From: Abyssibius alkaniclasticus
Lineage (GTDB): Bacteria > Pseudomonadota > Alphaproteobacteria > Rhodobacterales > Rhodobacteraceae
Assembly (NCBI RefSeq): GCF_020447305.1
Contig: NZ_CP095732.1
Span: 2,512,501-2,576,500 of the forward strand
DNA: 64,000 nt
Direction: 5' to 3'
Shown here: positions 7,323 through 16,031 of the stretch, piece by piece
Layout: every line of letters begins with the position of its first letter
Position numbering within the stretch: the stretch's first letter is position 1
Notes under the pieces: generated by a model
What the model was told of the DNA's origin: nothing
What the model saw: only the letters and a program-made list of their open reading frames with translations
Databases searched by the model: none
Program-made: the position numbers and the translations under genes

Positions 7323-8639
7323 CCCGTATTTTGCCATTTTCTCGTTCAATGTGCGCCGGGGCAGGGCAAGCTCATCCATCACCCGCGCGACCGAACCATT
7401 GTGCCGGTTGAGCGAGTTTTCAATCAGCATCCGCTCGAAGGCTTCCACATGCTCTTTGAGCGGCTTCACCATCACCTCGGCCTCTTCGCTGGTTTCACTG
7501 GCCAAAAGGGCCGAAACATCCTCGCCTCCGCGGCGCGATTGCAGCACCGCACGTTCGGCAAGGTTCAGCAATTGCCGGATATTGCCGGGCCAGTCGGCGC
7601 GCAGCAGGTTGGCGGCATCATTCGGGGTAAGCTGCGGCGGCTCGCAGCCGTAATCTTCCGCAAAAAGCTGGGCGAAACGGTTGAACAGCAGCAGCACATC
7701 TTCGCCACGGTCGCGCAGGCTGGGCGCGGTGATTTCCATCGCCGCGATGCGGAAAAACAGATCCTGCCGCAAGGCTTCCTTTATGGTGGCATCATTCTCG
7801 GCCTGCCCGCAAACCGCGATCAGCCGCACACGCGGCGCTTCGCCTTCCGCCGCTTCCTGTGCGAGGCTGTCGAGCATGGTCATCAGCCGCACCTGCATGG
7901 CGGGGCTGAGCGCCTCGATTTCCTCCAGGCACAGGGTGCAGGGCACGGTCATCTCCATGATCGGGCGAATTTCGGCGGTGTCGGACGGGCCAAACAGGCG
8001 TTGCTCGATGGCGTCATCGCTCATCGCGGCGCAGTTCAGCACAATGAACGGGCGGCCCTGACGGGTGCCGCAAGCGTGGATGGCATGGGCGATCAGGCTT
8101 TTGCCGGTGCCGGTTTCACCCCAGATCATGACATTGCCATCGGCCTGCGCAAAATCCAGAATATCTTCGCGCAACCGTTCCACAGCCGCCGAACGGCCCA
8201 TGAGCTTGCGCAAAAGCACCGTGCCATCGGACAATTCGCGCCGCAAGGCGCGGTTATCCAGTGTCAGGCGGCGGGCTTCGATGGCGCGTTTGCACAGATC
8301 GGCCAGCCGGTCAGGGTCAAACGGTTTTTCGACAAAATCATAAGCGCCGGCGCGCATCGCCTCGACCGCCATAGAAATGTCGCCATGACCGGTGATCAGA
8401 ATGATCGGCAGCGCCGGGTCAAGCTGCTGCACGCGTTTGAGCAGCGCCATTCCACCCATGCCGGGCATCCGGATATCGGATACGATGATCCCCGGAAAAC
8501 CCGAGCCGATCTCGGCCAGGGCCGCCTCGGCGCTGGCAAAGGATTGTGTAGGAATTTCTGATAGTTCCAGCCATTGGCTAATGGAATCGCGCATATGTGC
8601 TTCGTCATCGACGATTGCGACGGTCAGACTGTTGGGCAT
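7299..8639 (-). CDS. DctD-like AAA+ response regulator lacking the GAFTGA loop
   Basis: 446-residue NtrC-family regulator. The receiver domain carries phospho-acceptor Asp55 (VSDIRMPG) and a KPF motif near 105. The AAA+ domain has Walker A GETGTGKS (174-181), a Walker B-like CLCLEEIEAL (about 236-243) with Glu in place of the usual Asp, and GNIRQL. The C-terminus has a Fis-type helix-turn-helix. At residues 215-222, where sigma-54 activators have the GAFTGA loop, the sequence is LFGPSDTA, so ordinary sigma-54 activation is doubtful. It is paired with the kinase gene 3 bp upstream. The pair resembles DctB/DctD, but no C4-dicarboxylate transporter is nearby, so the regulated genes are unknown. 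Confidence 0.9.
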   Translation of the reverse strand: MPNSLTVAIVDDEAHMRDSISQWLELSEIPTQSFASAEAALAEIGSGFPGIIVSDIRMPGMGGMALLKRVQQLDPALPIILITGHGDISMAVEAMRAGAYDFVEKPFDPDRLADLCKRAIEARRLTLDNRALRRELSDGTVLLRKLMGRSAAVERLREDILDFAQADGNVMIWGETGTGKSLIAHAIHACGTRQGRPFIVLNCAAMSDDAIEQRLFGPSDTAEIRPIMEMTVPCTLCLEEIEALSPAMQVRLMTMLDSLAQEAAEGEAPRVRLIAVCGQAENDATIKEALRQDLFFRIAAMEITAPSLRDRGEDVLLLFNRFAQLFAEDYGCEPPQLTPNDAANLLRADWPGNIRQLLNLAERAVLQSRRGGEDVSALLASETSEEAEVMVKPLKEHVEAFERMLIENSLNRHNGSVARVMDELALPRRTLNEKMAKYGLSRADFV

Positions 8640-8642
8640 GGT

Positions 8643-10397
8643 TTACTCCGCTGCCTTTTTGGCCCCGTCAGCGCGGGGCAGTTGCAATTCAAACACCGCG
8701 CCAAGCGGCACGCCGTTGCGGGCAATCAGCCGCCCGCCCATTTCGGTGGCAATTCCGGCTGATATTGCCAGTCCAAGCCCGACACCTTCGCCGGGCTGTT
8801 TGGTGGTGTAAAACGGCTCGAACACGCTTTCAGGGTCTTCGATACCATAGCCGTTATCCTCGATGCGCAAAGAAATTGTTTCGCCCAATTCCAGCGTAAC
8901 GGCAATGCGCGGCTCGGTCACTTTGGCCACGGCATCCAGCGCATTGCTGATCAGGTTCACAATTACCTGGCCAATGCGCTGGCTATCGCCCAGCACATAG
9001 GCGGGCGCATCGGGCAGGTTTTGCACAAGCGTGACCGTCTGCTTGCCCAAACGGGGTGACATGATGGCCAGCGCATCGGTGACGCAGTTGCGCAGATCGA
9101 CCAGCACCGCCACATCGCCGGCCTTGCGCGCATGGCTGCGCAACTGTTTGGTTATGTTGCCCATGCGTTCGGTCAGGTCATCAATGCGTTGCATGGAGGA
9201 CAGCGCCTCTTCGGTGCGGTTGCGCTTTACCAGCAGGCGCGCGCCGGCCAGATAGGTGCGCATGGCGGCAAGCGGCTGGTTCAGCTCGTGGCTGACGGCG
9301 GCACTAAGCTGGCCGAGGGCTGCGAGCTTGGCCGCCTGTTCCAGGCTTTGCTCGGCCGATTGCAGGCTGCGCTCGGCACGGATGCGCTGTTCAACCTCGG
9401 CCGACAGGCGGGCATTCAGGGCACGCAATTCAGCACTTTCACGGTGGCTGCGGCGGCTTTCGCGCGTGGCGCGGCGGCTGGCTATGTAAAACAACGCCGC
9501 AGCCGCAATGGCCATGAACATGATTTCGAGCGCGATGACAGCATTGACCCGCGCATCCACACCATCCATCGGCGCGAAATAGCTGAGCTTCCAGCCGCGA
9601 AAGCCAAGCGTGGCTTCGCTGACCATGAAACGCTCGCCATCAATATACACAAGCTCTGACAGCGGAATTTGCTGGAGCAGGCCAAACACCCGCTGCGCCG
9701 TGGTCGGGCGGCGCGCGGTTTCGATAATGCTGGTCAGGTTCTGAGACCGCCACCCCAGATCGGACGAGATCAGCACCGTGCCTTGCGCATCGGCCATGCT
9801 GACGCGCACATTCGAGCGGCGCCACAGGTCTTCGGCGCGGTTCAGCCCGACCTCGACAACAATCGCGCCCATGATGCTGCCCAAAAGTTCAACCTTCTGG
9901 CCATAGTAGAACCGCGTGGTGCCCGAGGCCGGGTCGGTCACGGCTGAAAACAGGGTGCCTTGCGTGCGCAGCAACTGGCTGAAAAACTCGCTATCCGAAC
10001 GGCTTTCACCCAGCATCCGCCTGTCACTCGCGGCGACGATATTGCCGGTCAGGTCCATCAGAAACACGCTTGCAGCGCCGGTTTCTTCCTGAAAGCCCTG
10101 CAAACGCTGCGAGGTTGAAATATAATCGCCCGTCGACAGCGCGGTGATCAGCGTTGCATCGCGCGCCAAAAGCGTGGGCACAACGGCAAAACGCTCCAGC
10201 GTGGATTTGAGGTTGCCCGCATAAAGGGCCGCGCGAAGTTCGGCCTGCGCGCGCTGGGTTTGCGTGAAGCTGGCGGTCAGGTAGATATTCGAGACCCACA
10301 GCACCACCAATGCCGCCGCAACCCCAAGCCCGATGCCCCAGCGGATAAGCCGGGCCTGCCTTGGGGTGGTTTGTGCTGCAACGGGCGGGTTTGTCAT
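8643..10397 (-). CDS. DctB-like sensor histidine kinase
   Basis: 584-residue membrane kinase. A membrane segment lies at about 20-42, then a periplasmic double-PAS-like (dCache) sensor region with DctB features (FLMDLTGNIVAASDR, FYYGQKVELLGS), a second membrane segment around 285-305, a coiled-coil linker, H-box SHELNQPLAAM with His370, the N-box LISNALDA and the ATP-lid motifs DNGYGIED and GVGLGLAIS. DctB proteins sense C4-dicarboxylates; the actual ligand here is unknown. It is transcribed first and followed after 3 bp by its response regulator, a classic two-component operon. The start at 10397 leaves a short basic cytoplasmic tail before the membrane helix. Confidence 0.9.
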   Translation of the reverse strand: MTNPPVAAQTTPRQARLIRWGIGLGVAAALVVLWVSNIYLTASFTQTQRAQAELRAALYAGNLKSTLERFAVVPTLLARDATLITALSTGDYISTSQRLQGFQEETGAASVFLMDLTGNIVAASDRRMLGESRSDSEFFSQLLRTQGTLFSAVTDPASGTTRFYYGQKVELLGSIMGAIVVEVGLNRAEDLWRRSNVRVSMADAQGTVLISSDLGWRSQNLTSIIETARRPTTAQRVFGLLQQIPLSELVYIDGERFMVSEATLGFRGWKLSYFAPMDGVDARVNAVIALEIMFMAIAAAALFYIASRRATRESRRSHRESAELRALNARLSAEVEQRIRAERSLQSAEQSLEQAAKLAALGQLSAAVSHELNQPLAAMRTYLAGARLLVKRNRTEEALSSMQRIDDLTERMGNITKQLRSHARKAGDVAVLVDLRNCVTDALAIMSPRLGKQTVTLVQNLPDAPAYVLGDSQRIGQVIVNLISNALDAVAKVTEPRIAVTLELGETISLRIEDNGYGIEDPESVFEPFYTTKQPGEGVGLGLAISAGIATEMGGRLIARNGVPLGAVFELQLPRADGAKKAAE

Positions 10398-10475
10398 GCG
10401 GCCAACCTATGCCCGCCAACAGCCCGCCTCAAGCCAGTATGATTACCCCATTGCGGGAAGCCGCCGAAAGCTGGC

Positions 10476-11147
10476 CTAGGCGTTGGCCATTGCGCCGACC
10501 AATGATTGAAACACCAAGGCACCATCGGTGCCGCCGAGGGCTTCATCATTGGCGCGCTCTGGATGGGGCATCATCCCCAGAATCCGGCGGTTTTCCGAAA
10601 GGATTCCGGCGATGGACCCGGCGGAACCATTGGGGTTGTCGACATAGCGAAAGGCAATGCGGTCATCGCCCTGCAAGCGCGCCAGATCGTCGGGCGTGGC
10701 GAAATAGTTGCCATCGTGATGGGCGACAGGCACGCGCAGCACGCGGCCCTTTTGCAACGCGTTGGTAAAGGGGCTGTTGGTGGTTACGGTTTCAAGCTCG
10801 ACATCGCGGCAAATGAATTTCAGCCCGGCATTGCGCATCAGCGCGCCCGGCAGAAGCCCGGTTTCCAGCAGCACCTGAAAGCCGTTGCACACACCCAGCA
10901 CCATGCCGCCGGCTTGCGCAAATTCCACCACGGCCCGCATAATGGGCGAGCGCGCCGCAATCGCCCCGCAGCGCAGATAGTCGCCAAAGGAAAACCCGCC
11001 GGGAATGGCCACAAGATCAAGCCCTTCCGGCAGGCTTGCATCCTTGTGCCAGACCATATGTGCCGGGCGGCCCGAAGCGCGTTCCAGCGCCACGGCCATA
11101 TCACGGTCGCAGTTGGAACCCGGAAATACGATAACAGCCGATTTCAT
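10476..11147 (-). CDS. purQ: Phosphoribosylformylglycinamidine synthase, glutaminase subunit
   Basis: 223-residue class I glutamine amidotransferase of purine synthesis. It releases ammonia from glutamine for PurL to convert FGAR to FGAM. The N-terminal FPGSNCDRD signature is followed by the nucleophile in LGVCNGFQ (Cys87) and the His/Glu pair in MPHPER near residue 197. Length matches small-type PurQ, which works with PurS and PurL. It is last in a leftward purC-purS-(DUF3592)-purQ unit; purL is not in the window. The start at 11147 is 11 bp after the DUF3592 gene. Confidence 0.96.
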   Translation of the reverse strand: MKSAVIVFPGSNCDRDMAVALERASGRPAHMVWHKDASLPEGLDLVAIPGGFSFGDYLRCGAIAARSPIMRAVVEFAQAGGMVLGVCNGFQVLLETGLLPGALMRNAGLKFICRDVELETVTTNSPFTNALQKGRVLRVPVAHHDGNYFATPDDLARLQGDDRIAFRYVDNPNGSAGSIAGILSENRRILGMMPHPERANDEALGGTDGALVFQSLVGAMANA

Positions 11148-11158
11148 GGCGCAATTCC

Positions 11159-11635
11159 TTATTTTGCAGGTGGCACGTGGCGTGCAGCACGGCGCGAAAG
11201 TATGATCCAGCCAAGCCAGGCAACAAGAAAAAGCACAACCCCGATGCCAATGACCATAAGCGCGAAACCATAGTTATAGGTAAAGCCGGTCAGTCGCACA
11301 TTGGCGGGCATTTCCGGGTCATACAATACAGGAACATCCGAACCCGTGGGCAGGCTCGCCTCATCTATCGGGCTGCCAAGCTCGGTTGAAACCACGCCGC
11401 CATCGGTGGTGAATTCCAGAAAGGGCGTATAGCCGCCACCGGGAAGCGCGGCATAGGTGACAACGCTCGCCTCTGCTGTCACGGCGTTTGAAACGAAGGT
11501 ATATGATACAAAGGCCAGTGCCATTCCAAGCGCCAGAAACATGCAGGGCACCATGAACACAAGCACCCTGACGCCGGCCGAAGGGCGGCGAACGCCGTCT
11601 GGCCCTGTGGTTACAAAAACGCTGTCCTGTTCCAT
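11159..11635 (-). CDS. DUF3592-type membrane protein inside the pur operon
   Basis: 158-residue protein with two hydrophobic segments (about 24-48 and 122-146) flanking a domain of roughly 70 residues, probably outside the cytoplasm, with a beta-rich character. The features resemble DUF3592 proteins: a SYTFVSNA transition, a [12 protein letters not shown] strand and a [15 protein letters not shown] motif just before the second helix. Function is unknown. It lies between purS (6 bp away) and purQ (11 bp away) in the same orientation, so it should be co-transcribed with purine genes, although nothing in the sequence links it to purine metabolism. Confidence 0.75.
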   Translation of the reverse strand: MEQDSVFVTTGPDGVRRPSAGVRVLVFMVPCMFLALGMALAFVSYTFVSNAVTAEASVVTYAALPGGGYTPFLEFTTDGGVVSTELGSPIDEASLPTGSDVPVLYDPEMPANVRLTGFTYNYGFALMVIGIGVVLFLVAWLGWIILSRRAARHVPPAK

Positions 11636-11641
11636 GACGCC

Positions 11642-11881
11642 CTAGCCGATATGGATGCTGTAATTTTCGATCACGGTATTGGCCAGCAGCTTTTCGCACA
11701 TTTCGGCCACAGATTTGCGCGCGGCGTCCGGGTCGGTTTCGGCCAGATCAAGTTCGAGCATCTTGGACTGGCGCACCGCATTCACCCCGGCAAACCCGAT
11801 CGCGCCCAAAGCATGGCGCACGGCTTCGCCTTGCGGGTCCAACACGCCGGTTTTCAGGGTAATGTCGACTCGAACTTTCAT
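11642..11881 (-). CDS. purS: Phosphoribosylformylglycinamidine synthase subunit PurS
   Basis: 79-residue PurS, the small dimeric subunit that bridges PurL and PurQ in the FGAM synthase complex. It shows the family pattern VDITLKTGVLDPQGEAVRHAL near the N-terminus, the GF motif and a closing ENYSIHIG-type strand. It lies 11 bp downstream of purC. Full length for the family. Confidence 0.95.
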   Translation of the reverse strand: MKVRVDITLKTGVLDPQGEAVRHALGAIGFAGVNAVRQSKMLELDLAETDPDAARKSVAEMCEKLLANTVIENYSIHIG

Positions 11882-11892
11882 GCTGAATTCCT

Positions 11893-12654
11893 TTAGTGAA
11901 CGAGTTTGGGGCCGGTTTTACCAGCATTGGCGGGCGGCAAGACGCCAAGGCGGCGCGCCACTTCGGAATAGGCATCCGACAGCGAGCCAAGGTCGCGGCG
12001 GAACACGTCTTTATCAAGCTTCTGGCCGGTGGCAATATCCCAAAGGCGGCAGCTATCGGGGCTGATCTCATCGGCCACCAGCAGGCGCATATAGTCGCCA
12101 TCATAAATGCGGCCGATCTCGATCTTGAAATCGACGAGCTTGATGCCAACCGCCAGCATCGTGCCTGACATGAAGTCGTTCACCCGCAGCGCAAGTGCGA
12201 CGATATCGTCCAGATCTTGCTGGCTGGCCCAGCCAAAGGCGGTGATATGCTCTTCGCTGACCATCGGGTCATGCAGGGCATCGTCCTTGTAGTAGAACTC
12301 GATAATCGGGCGGGGCAGGGGCGTGCCCTCGTCAATGCCAAGCCGCTTGGAGATGGACCCGGCCGCCACATTGCGCACGACCACTTCGAGCGGAATGATC
12401 TCGCAACTGCGCACAAGCTGTTCGCGCATGTTCAGGCGGCGGATGAAATGCGTTGGCACGCCAATGCTGTTCAGCCCGTTCATGAAATATTCCGAAAGGC
12501 GGTTGTTCAACACGCCCTTGCCCTCGATCACATCTTTCTTGGCGCCATCGCCAGCCGATGTGTCATCCTTGAAATACTGCACAAGGGTGCCGGGCTCCGG
12601 GCCTTCATACAGAATTTTGGCTTTGCCTTCATAAATCATGCGGCGACGGGCCAT
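11893..12654 (-). CDS. purC: SAICAR synthetase
   Basis: 253-residue phosphoribosylaminoimidazole-succinocarboxamide synthase, the ATP-dependent step joining aspartate to CAIR. Motifs are [13 protein letters not shown] at the N-terminus, [23 protein letters not shown], and SPDSCRLWD with KDVFRRDLG towards the C-terminus. The start at 12654 ([10 protein letters not shown]) is chosen because homologues begin there; the frame extends upstream to 12768 but without family sequence. The C-terminal tail after residue 235 is longer than in E. coli, as is usual in alphaproteobacteria. It is the first gene of the leftward pur unit and divergent from the DUF1476 gene. Confidence 0.95.
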   Translation of the reverse strand: MARRRMIYEGKAKILYEGPEPGTLVQYFKDDTSAGDGAKKDVIEGKGVLNNRLSEYFMNGLNSIGVPTHFIRRLNMREQLVRSCEIIPLEVVVRNVAAGSISKRLGIDEGTPLPRPIIEFYYKDDALHDPMVSEEHITAFGWASQQDLDDIVALALRVNDFMSGTMLAVGIKLVDFKIEIGRIYDGDYMRLLVADEISPDSCRLWDIATGQKLDKDVFRRDLGSLSDAYSEVARRLGVLPPANAGKTGPKLVH

Positions 12655-12816
12655 AACACTCTCCAACCAATGCCGATGGGGCGCGGTTGCGCCGGGTCGG
12701 GTTTGGTGCCCCCTATAGGCAGTTATCCAGCAATGGGCAAGGATTCGCACACGCAGCCCTTGTCGCACCCGCCCTTGGGTGATTATCTATAGCCAACCGA
12801 AATTGAGGAGAGCCGG

Positions 12817-13131
12817 ATGACAACCTTTGATGACCGCGAAAACGCGTTTGAAAACAAATTCGCGCATGACGCTGAAATGCAGTTCAAGGCCGAAGCCCGG
12901 CGCAACAAACTGCTTGGCCTTTGGGCGGCCACATTGCTGGGAAAGTCAGAGGCCGATGCCAAAGCCTATGCAATGGAAGTGGTGAAGGCCGATTTTGAAG
13001 AGGCGGGCGATGAAGACGTGTATCGCAAGCTTGCCGGCGATCTGGGCGGCGCCAGCGATGAAACCACGATCCGCACCAAAATGGCCGAACTGATGATTGA
13101 AGCCAAGCGCCAGTTGATGGACGAGCTTTAA
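12817..13131 (+). CDS. DUF1476 protein, zeta-type F1F0-ATPase inhibitor
   Basis: 104-residue soluble helical protein of the DUF1476 family. In Paracoccus and relatives this family is the zeta subunit, which inhibits ATP hydrolysis by the F1 ATPase. The conserved N-terminus MTTFDDRENAFENKFAHD corresponds to the inhibitory segment; EARRNKLLGLWAA and a four-helix bundle follow. AGGAG precedes the ATG. It is monocistronic, divergent from purC and followed by a GC-rich palindrome. The inhibitory role is inferred from the family, not visible in the sequence. Confidence 0.9.
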   Translation: MTTFDDRENAFENKFAHDAEMQFKAEARRNKLLGLWAATLLGKSEADAKAYAMEVVKADFEEAGDEDVYRKLAGDLGGASDETTIRTKMAELMIEAKRQLMDEL

Positions 13132-13161
13132 CGGCGCGCTGCGCCTGGTGTCAAATACCGC

Positions 13162-13232
13162 GCCGTCCCGGGCTTGACCCGGGACCTCGCCTTCGCCTCA
13201 AGCGAGAGGCCCCGGGTCAGGCCCGGGGCGGT
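13162..13232. repeat. GC-rich palindromic repeat, copy 1
   Basis: Two arms that are each self-complementary: CCCGGGCTTGACCCGGGACC on the left and GGCCCCGGGTCAGGCCCGGGG on the right, with about 20 nt between them. The arms also pair with each other to form a long hairpin. A second copy lies at 48156-48222, in inverted orientation when the non-identical arms are compared. Both copies are between a rightward and a leftward gene, so this may serve as a bidirectional terminator. It resembles dispersed intergenic palindromes of Rhodobacterales genomes. Confidence 0.8.
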
Positions 13233-13249
13233 CTGGCACGCTGAACCTG

Positions 13250-14146
13250 CTATGCATCGTCAACCTTCACAAAGCCATGACGTTTTGCCTTGTCCTCAGG
13301 TTCGACATGAATGGTCACATTGGCATTCTCAACGGCTGCCATCAGCGCCGCCTCCACCACGTCACACATTGCATGGGCTTCATTCACCGTCGCCTCACCC
13401 GGCACGACAAGGTGAAAGTCGATGAAAATGCGCTGGCCGGCATTGCGGGTGCGAATGTCATGGGCCTGAACGGCGCCCGTGGCATGGGCGGCAATTGTGC
13501 TGCGGATGATCTGAAGGGTTTCTTCTGGCAAAGCCTCGTCCAGCAATTCGCTGAGCGATTGTCTGACAACCTTGGCCCCGGACCACAGAATGACCAGGGC
13601 CACGATACTGGCCATTAGCGGGTCGAGCAGCCACCAGCCAGTGAGCAGCACCAGAACCAGGCCCAGGGCCACGCCGACCGAGGTCAGCACATCGGACAGC
13701 AAATGCCTGCCATCGGCGACCAGCGCGGGCGAGCTGAACCGCCTTCCATAGGTGATCAGCGTCCAGCACCAGGCGCCGTTTATCAGCGTCGCAACAAAGG
13801 TAAAGGCAAGGCCAAGCGCGGGCGCATCCAGCGGCGCGGGGTCCAGAAAATCAAAATAGGCAGCGCGCAGAATAACCAGCGCCGCAATGATGATCATCAC
13901 GCCTTCCAGCACCGCACTCAGAAATTCGGCCTTGTGATGGCCATAGGGGTGGTTGGCATCGGCGGGCAGGGCGGCCACGCGAATGGCCAGCAATGCCGCC
14001 AGCGCCGTGACCACATTCACCGTGCTTTCCAGCGCATCCGAGAGCAGCGCAACCGAACCTGTCACCCACCAGGCCAGCAGTTTCAGCCCCAGCACAAAGA
14101 AGCTGACAAACATGGACCCAACGGCCAGCTTCATGACGCGCGACAT
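13250..14146 (-). CDS. Cation diffusion facilitator (FieF/CzcD-type) metal exporter
   Basis: 298-residue inner-membrane CDF transporter with about six membrane helices in the first 200 residues and a cytoplasmic ferredoxin-like domain after about 205 (VQAHDIRTRNAGQRIFIDFHL, then HAMCDVVEAAL). It exports divalent metals such as Zn, Fe or Mn by proton antiport. TM5 has the His/Asp pair HLLSD; TM2 has DALES, so the second acidic position of the classical DxxxD is Ser, which may alter metal choice. HPYGHHKAE lies between TM3 and TM2. The ATG at 14146 is preferred over GTG 14152 because a G-rich Shine-Dalgarno precedes it. It is 9 bp downstream of purB. Confidence 0.9.
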   Translation of the reverse strand: MSRVMKLAVGSMFVSFFVLGLKLLAWWVTGSVALLSDALESTVNVVTALAALLAIRVAALPADANHPYGHHKAEFLSAVLEGVMIIIAALVILRAAYFDFLDPAPLDAPALGLAFTFVATLINGAWCWTLITYGRRFSSPALVADGRHLLSDVLTSVGVALGLVLVLLTGWWLLDPLMASIVALVILWSGAKVVRQSLSELLDEALPEETLQIIRSTIAAHATGAVQAHDIRTRNAGQRIFIDFHLVVPGEATVNEAHAMCDVVEAALMAAVENANVTIHVEPEDKAKRHGFVKVDDA

Positions 14147-14155
14147 GGCCACCCC

Positions 14156-15463
14156 CTAGCCTGCGCCAAAGACCCGCGCAAAGATCGTATCCACATGCTT
14201 TGTGTGGTAGCCAAGGTCGAATTTTTCCTCGATCTCATCGGGGCTGAGCGCGGCCAGCACATCGGCATCGGCCAGCAGTTCTTCCTTGAAGTCCTTGCCC
14301 TGTTCCCACACTTTCATGGCATTGCGCTGCACGAGCCTGTAGCTGTCTTCGCGCGATACACCGGCCTGGGTCAGGGCGAGCAACACGCGCTGGCTCATCA
14401 CCAGACCGCGGAACTTGTTCATATTGTCGAGCATGTTCTGCGGATAGATCACCAGCTTGTCGACCAGCCCGGTCAGACGCGCCAGCGCGAAATCGAGCGT
14501 GACGGTCGTGTCGGGGCCGATATTGCGCTCGACACTCGAATGGCTGATATCGCGCTCGTGCCACAGGGTTACGTTTTCCAATGCAGGCACCACGGCCATG
14601 CGCACAAGGCGGGCAAGGCCCGTCAGGTTTTCGCTGAGAACCGGGTTGCGCTTATGCGGCATCGCGGAAGAACCCTTCTGGCCGGGGCTGAAGAACTCTT
14701 CGGCCTCCAGCACCTCGGTGCGCTGCATATGGCGAATTTCGGTGGCAATATTTTCAATGCTGCTGCCAATCACCCCAAGCGTGGCAAAAAACATGGCATG
14801 GCGGTCGCGCGGAATAACCTGTGTGGAAATCGGCTCGGGTGTCAGGCCAAGCTTGGCGCAAACATGCTCTTCAACCGCAGGGTCGATATTGGCGAAGGTG
14901 CCAACCGCGCCGGAAATCGCACCGGTGGCAATTTCGGCGCGCGCGGCCACAAGGCGGGCGCGGTTGCGGTCCATCTCGGCGTAAAAGCGCGCAAAGGTCA
15001 GGCCCATTGTTGTCGGCTCGGCATGAATGCCGTGGCTGCGGCCAATGCGAATGGTGTCCTTATGCTCCAGCGCGCGGCGCTTCAGGGCAGCCAGCAGTGC
15101 GTCAAGATCGGCGATCAGAATATCGGCGGCGCGCACAAGCTGGATGTTGAAGGCGGTGTCCAGCACATCGGAACTGGTCATGCCCTGATGCACGAAGCGC
15201 GCCTTTTCCGGCCCGATGATTTCGGCCAGATGGGTGAGGAAGGCGATCACATCATGCTTGGTTACGGCTTCGATCTCGTCAATCCGCGCCACATCGAACG
15301 TGGCGTCTTTCGCCGTCCACACCGCTTCGGCATGGTCTTTGGGAATAACGCCAAGGGCGGCTTGCGCATCGCAGGCATGGGCCTCGATCTCATACCAGAT
15401 GCGGAACCGGGTTTCAGGCGACCAGATGGCCACCATGTCGGGGCGCGAATAGCGGGGGATCAT
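14156..15463 (-). CDS. purB: Adenylosuccinate lyase
   Basis: 435-residue lyase that cleaves SAICAR and adenylosuccinate in purine synthesis. It begins MIPRYSRPDMVAIWSPE and carries SSDVLDTA, the family signature SSAMPHKRNP (about residues 263-272) and HERDISHSSVER with the catalytic histidine. The start at 15463 gives the canonical N-terminus and has AAGGA 7-8 nt upstream; the longer frame to 15634 overlaps the divergent gene and lacks family sequence. It is followed closely by the CDF transporter. It belongs functionally with purC, purS and purQ just downstream, though DUF1476 and the CDF gene separate it from them. Confidence 0.96.
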   Translation of the reverse strand: MIPRYSRPDMVAIWSPETRFRIWYEIEAHACDAQAALGVIPKDHAEAVWTAKDATFDVARIDEIEAVTKHDVIAFLTHLAEIIGPEKARFVHQGMTSSDVLDTAFNIQLVRAADILIADLDALLAALKRRALEHKDTIRIGRSHGIHAEPTTMGLTFARFYAEMDRNRARLVAARAEIATGAISGAVGTFANIDPAVEEHVCAKLGLTPEPISTQVIPRDRHAMFFATLGVIGSSIENIATEIRHMQRTEVLEAEEFFSPGQKGSSAMPHKRNPVLSENLTGLARLVRMAVVPALENVTLWHERDISHSSVERNIGPDTTVTLDFALARLTGLVDKLVIYPQNMLDNMNKFRGLVMSQRVLLALTQAGVSREDSYRLVQRNAMKVWEQGKDFKEELLADADVLAALSPDEIEEKFDLGYHTKHVDTIFARVFGAG

Positions 15464-15515
15464 TGGCATATCCTTGCGGGCTGGTGAAACACTGCCGCCC
15501 TGATAGACTGCGCGC

Positions 15516-15956
15516 ATGAAAGTCTCAAGCCAAACACAGGCAGAAATGCTGCGCGATATGCTTGCCGGGCCGTGGCGGCTGGCGCGCAAGATCGATGACC
15601 ATCTTGCAGGGCAGGTGGTAACGCTGGCCGGCACGGCCAGTTTTACGCCCTATGATGGCGGCTTGCTGCAACGCGATGCGGGCCAGCTTTGCCTGCCCGA
15701 TGGCCAGCGCATTGAAGCGGCGCAAAGCTATATCTGGCGGTTCGAGGCGGATGAGGCCTGGATGGATTATGCCGATGGCCGCCCGTTCATATCGCTTGCC
15801 GCCCCGTTTGGCGTGGTCGATTCGGCGCATCTATGCGGCGATGATCATTACGACGTGCGCTTTGACTTCCGCCAGGCAGGCGATTGGACAAGCACTTGGC
15901 GGGTGAAAGGGCCGCGCAAAAACTATGTCATGCAAAGTGCTTACAGCCGCGAATGA
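15516..15956 (+). CDS. DUF6314 family protein
   Basis: 146-residue soluble protein matching the DUF6314 pattern: an N-terminal LAGPWRLARKIDDHLAGQ, a central YIWRFEADEAWMDYADGRPF, an H-C-x-x-D-x-Y block (AHLCGDDHYDVRF) and the C-terminal WRVKGPRKNY. The fold is likely a lipocalin-like beta barrel (inference from the alternating strand pattern). Function unknown. It is divergent from purB and convergent with the ABC transporter operon, separated from the latter by a strong terminator. Confidence 0.8.
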   Translation: MKVSSQTQAEMLRDMLAGPWRLARKIDDHLAGQVVTLAGTASFTPYDGGLLQRDAGQLCLPDGQRIEAAQSYIWRFEADEAWMDYADGRPFISLAAPFGVVDSAHLCGDDHYDVRFDFRQAGDWTSTWRVKGPRKNYVMQSAYSRE

Positions 15957-15971
15957 AAGCGGTGATTTGCC

Positions 15972-16006
15972 AAAAAAAATAGCCAGCGCACTACACGCGC
16001 CGGCTA
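15972..16006 (-). terminator. Terminator of the ABC transporter operon
   Basis: On the minus strand TAGCCGGCGC (16006-15997) pairs with GCGCTGGCTA (15989-15980), with one G-T pair and a 7-nt loop, followed by eight U residues (15979-15972). It lies 26 bp past the stop of the ATP-binding gene. Confidence 0.85.
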
Positions 16007-16031
16007 AATACAATCCACGTTTCAAATGGAC

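Noticed and set aside
13703-15487. Plus-strand open frame of 594 codons
   Set aside because: Antisense to the CDF transporter and purB; rich in His, Gln and Arg without family pattern, so a shadow of GC-rich codon usage.
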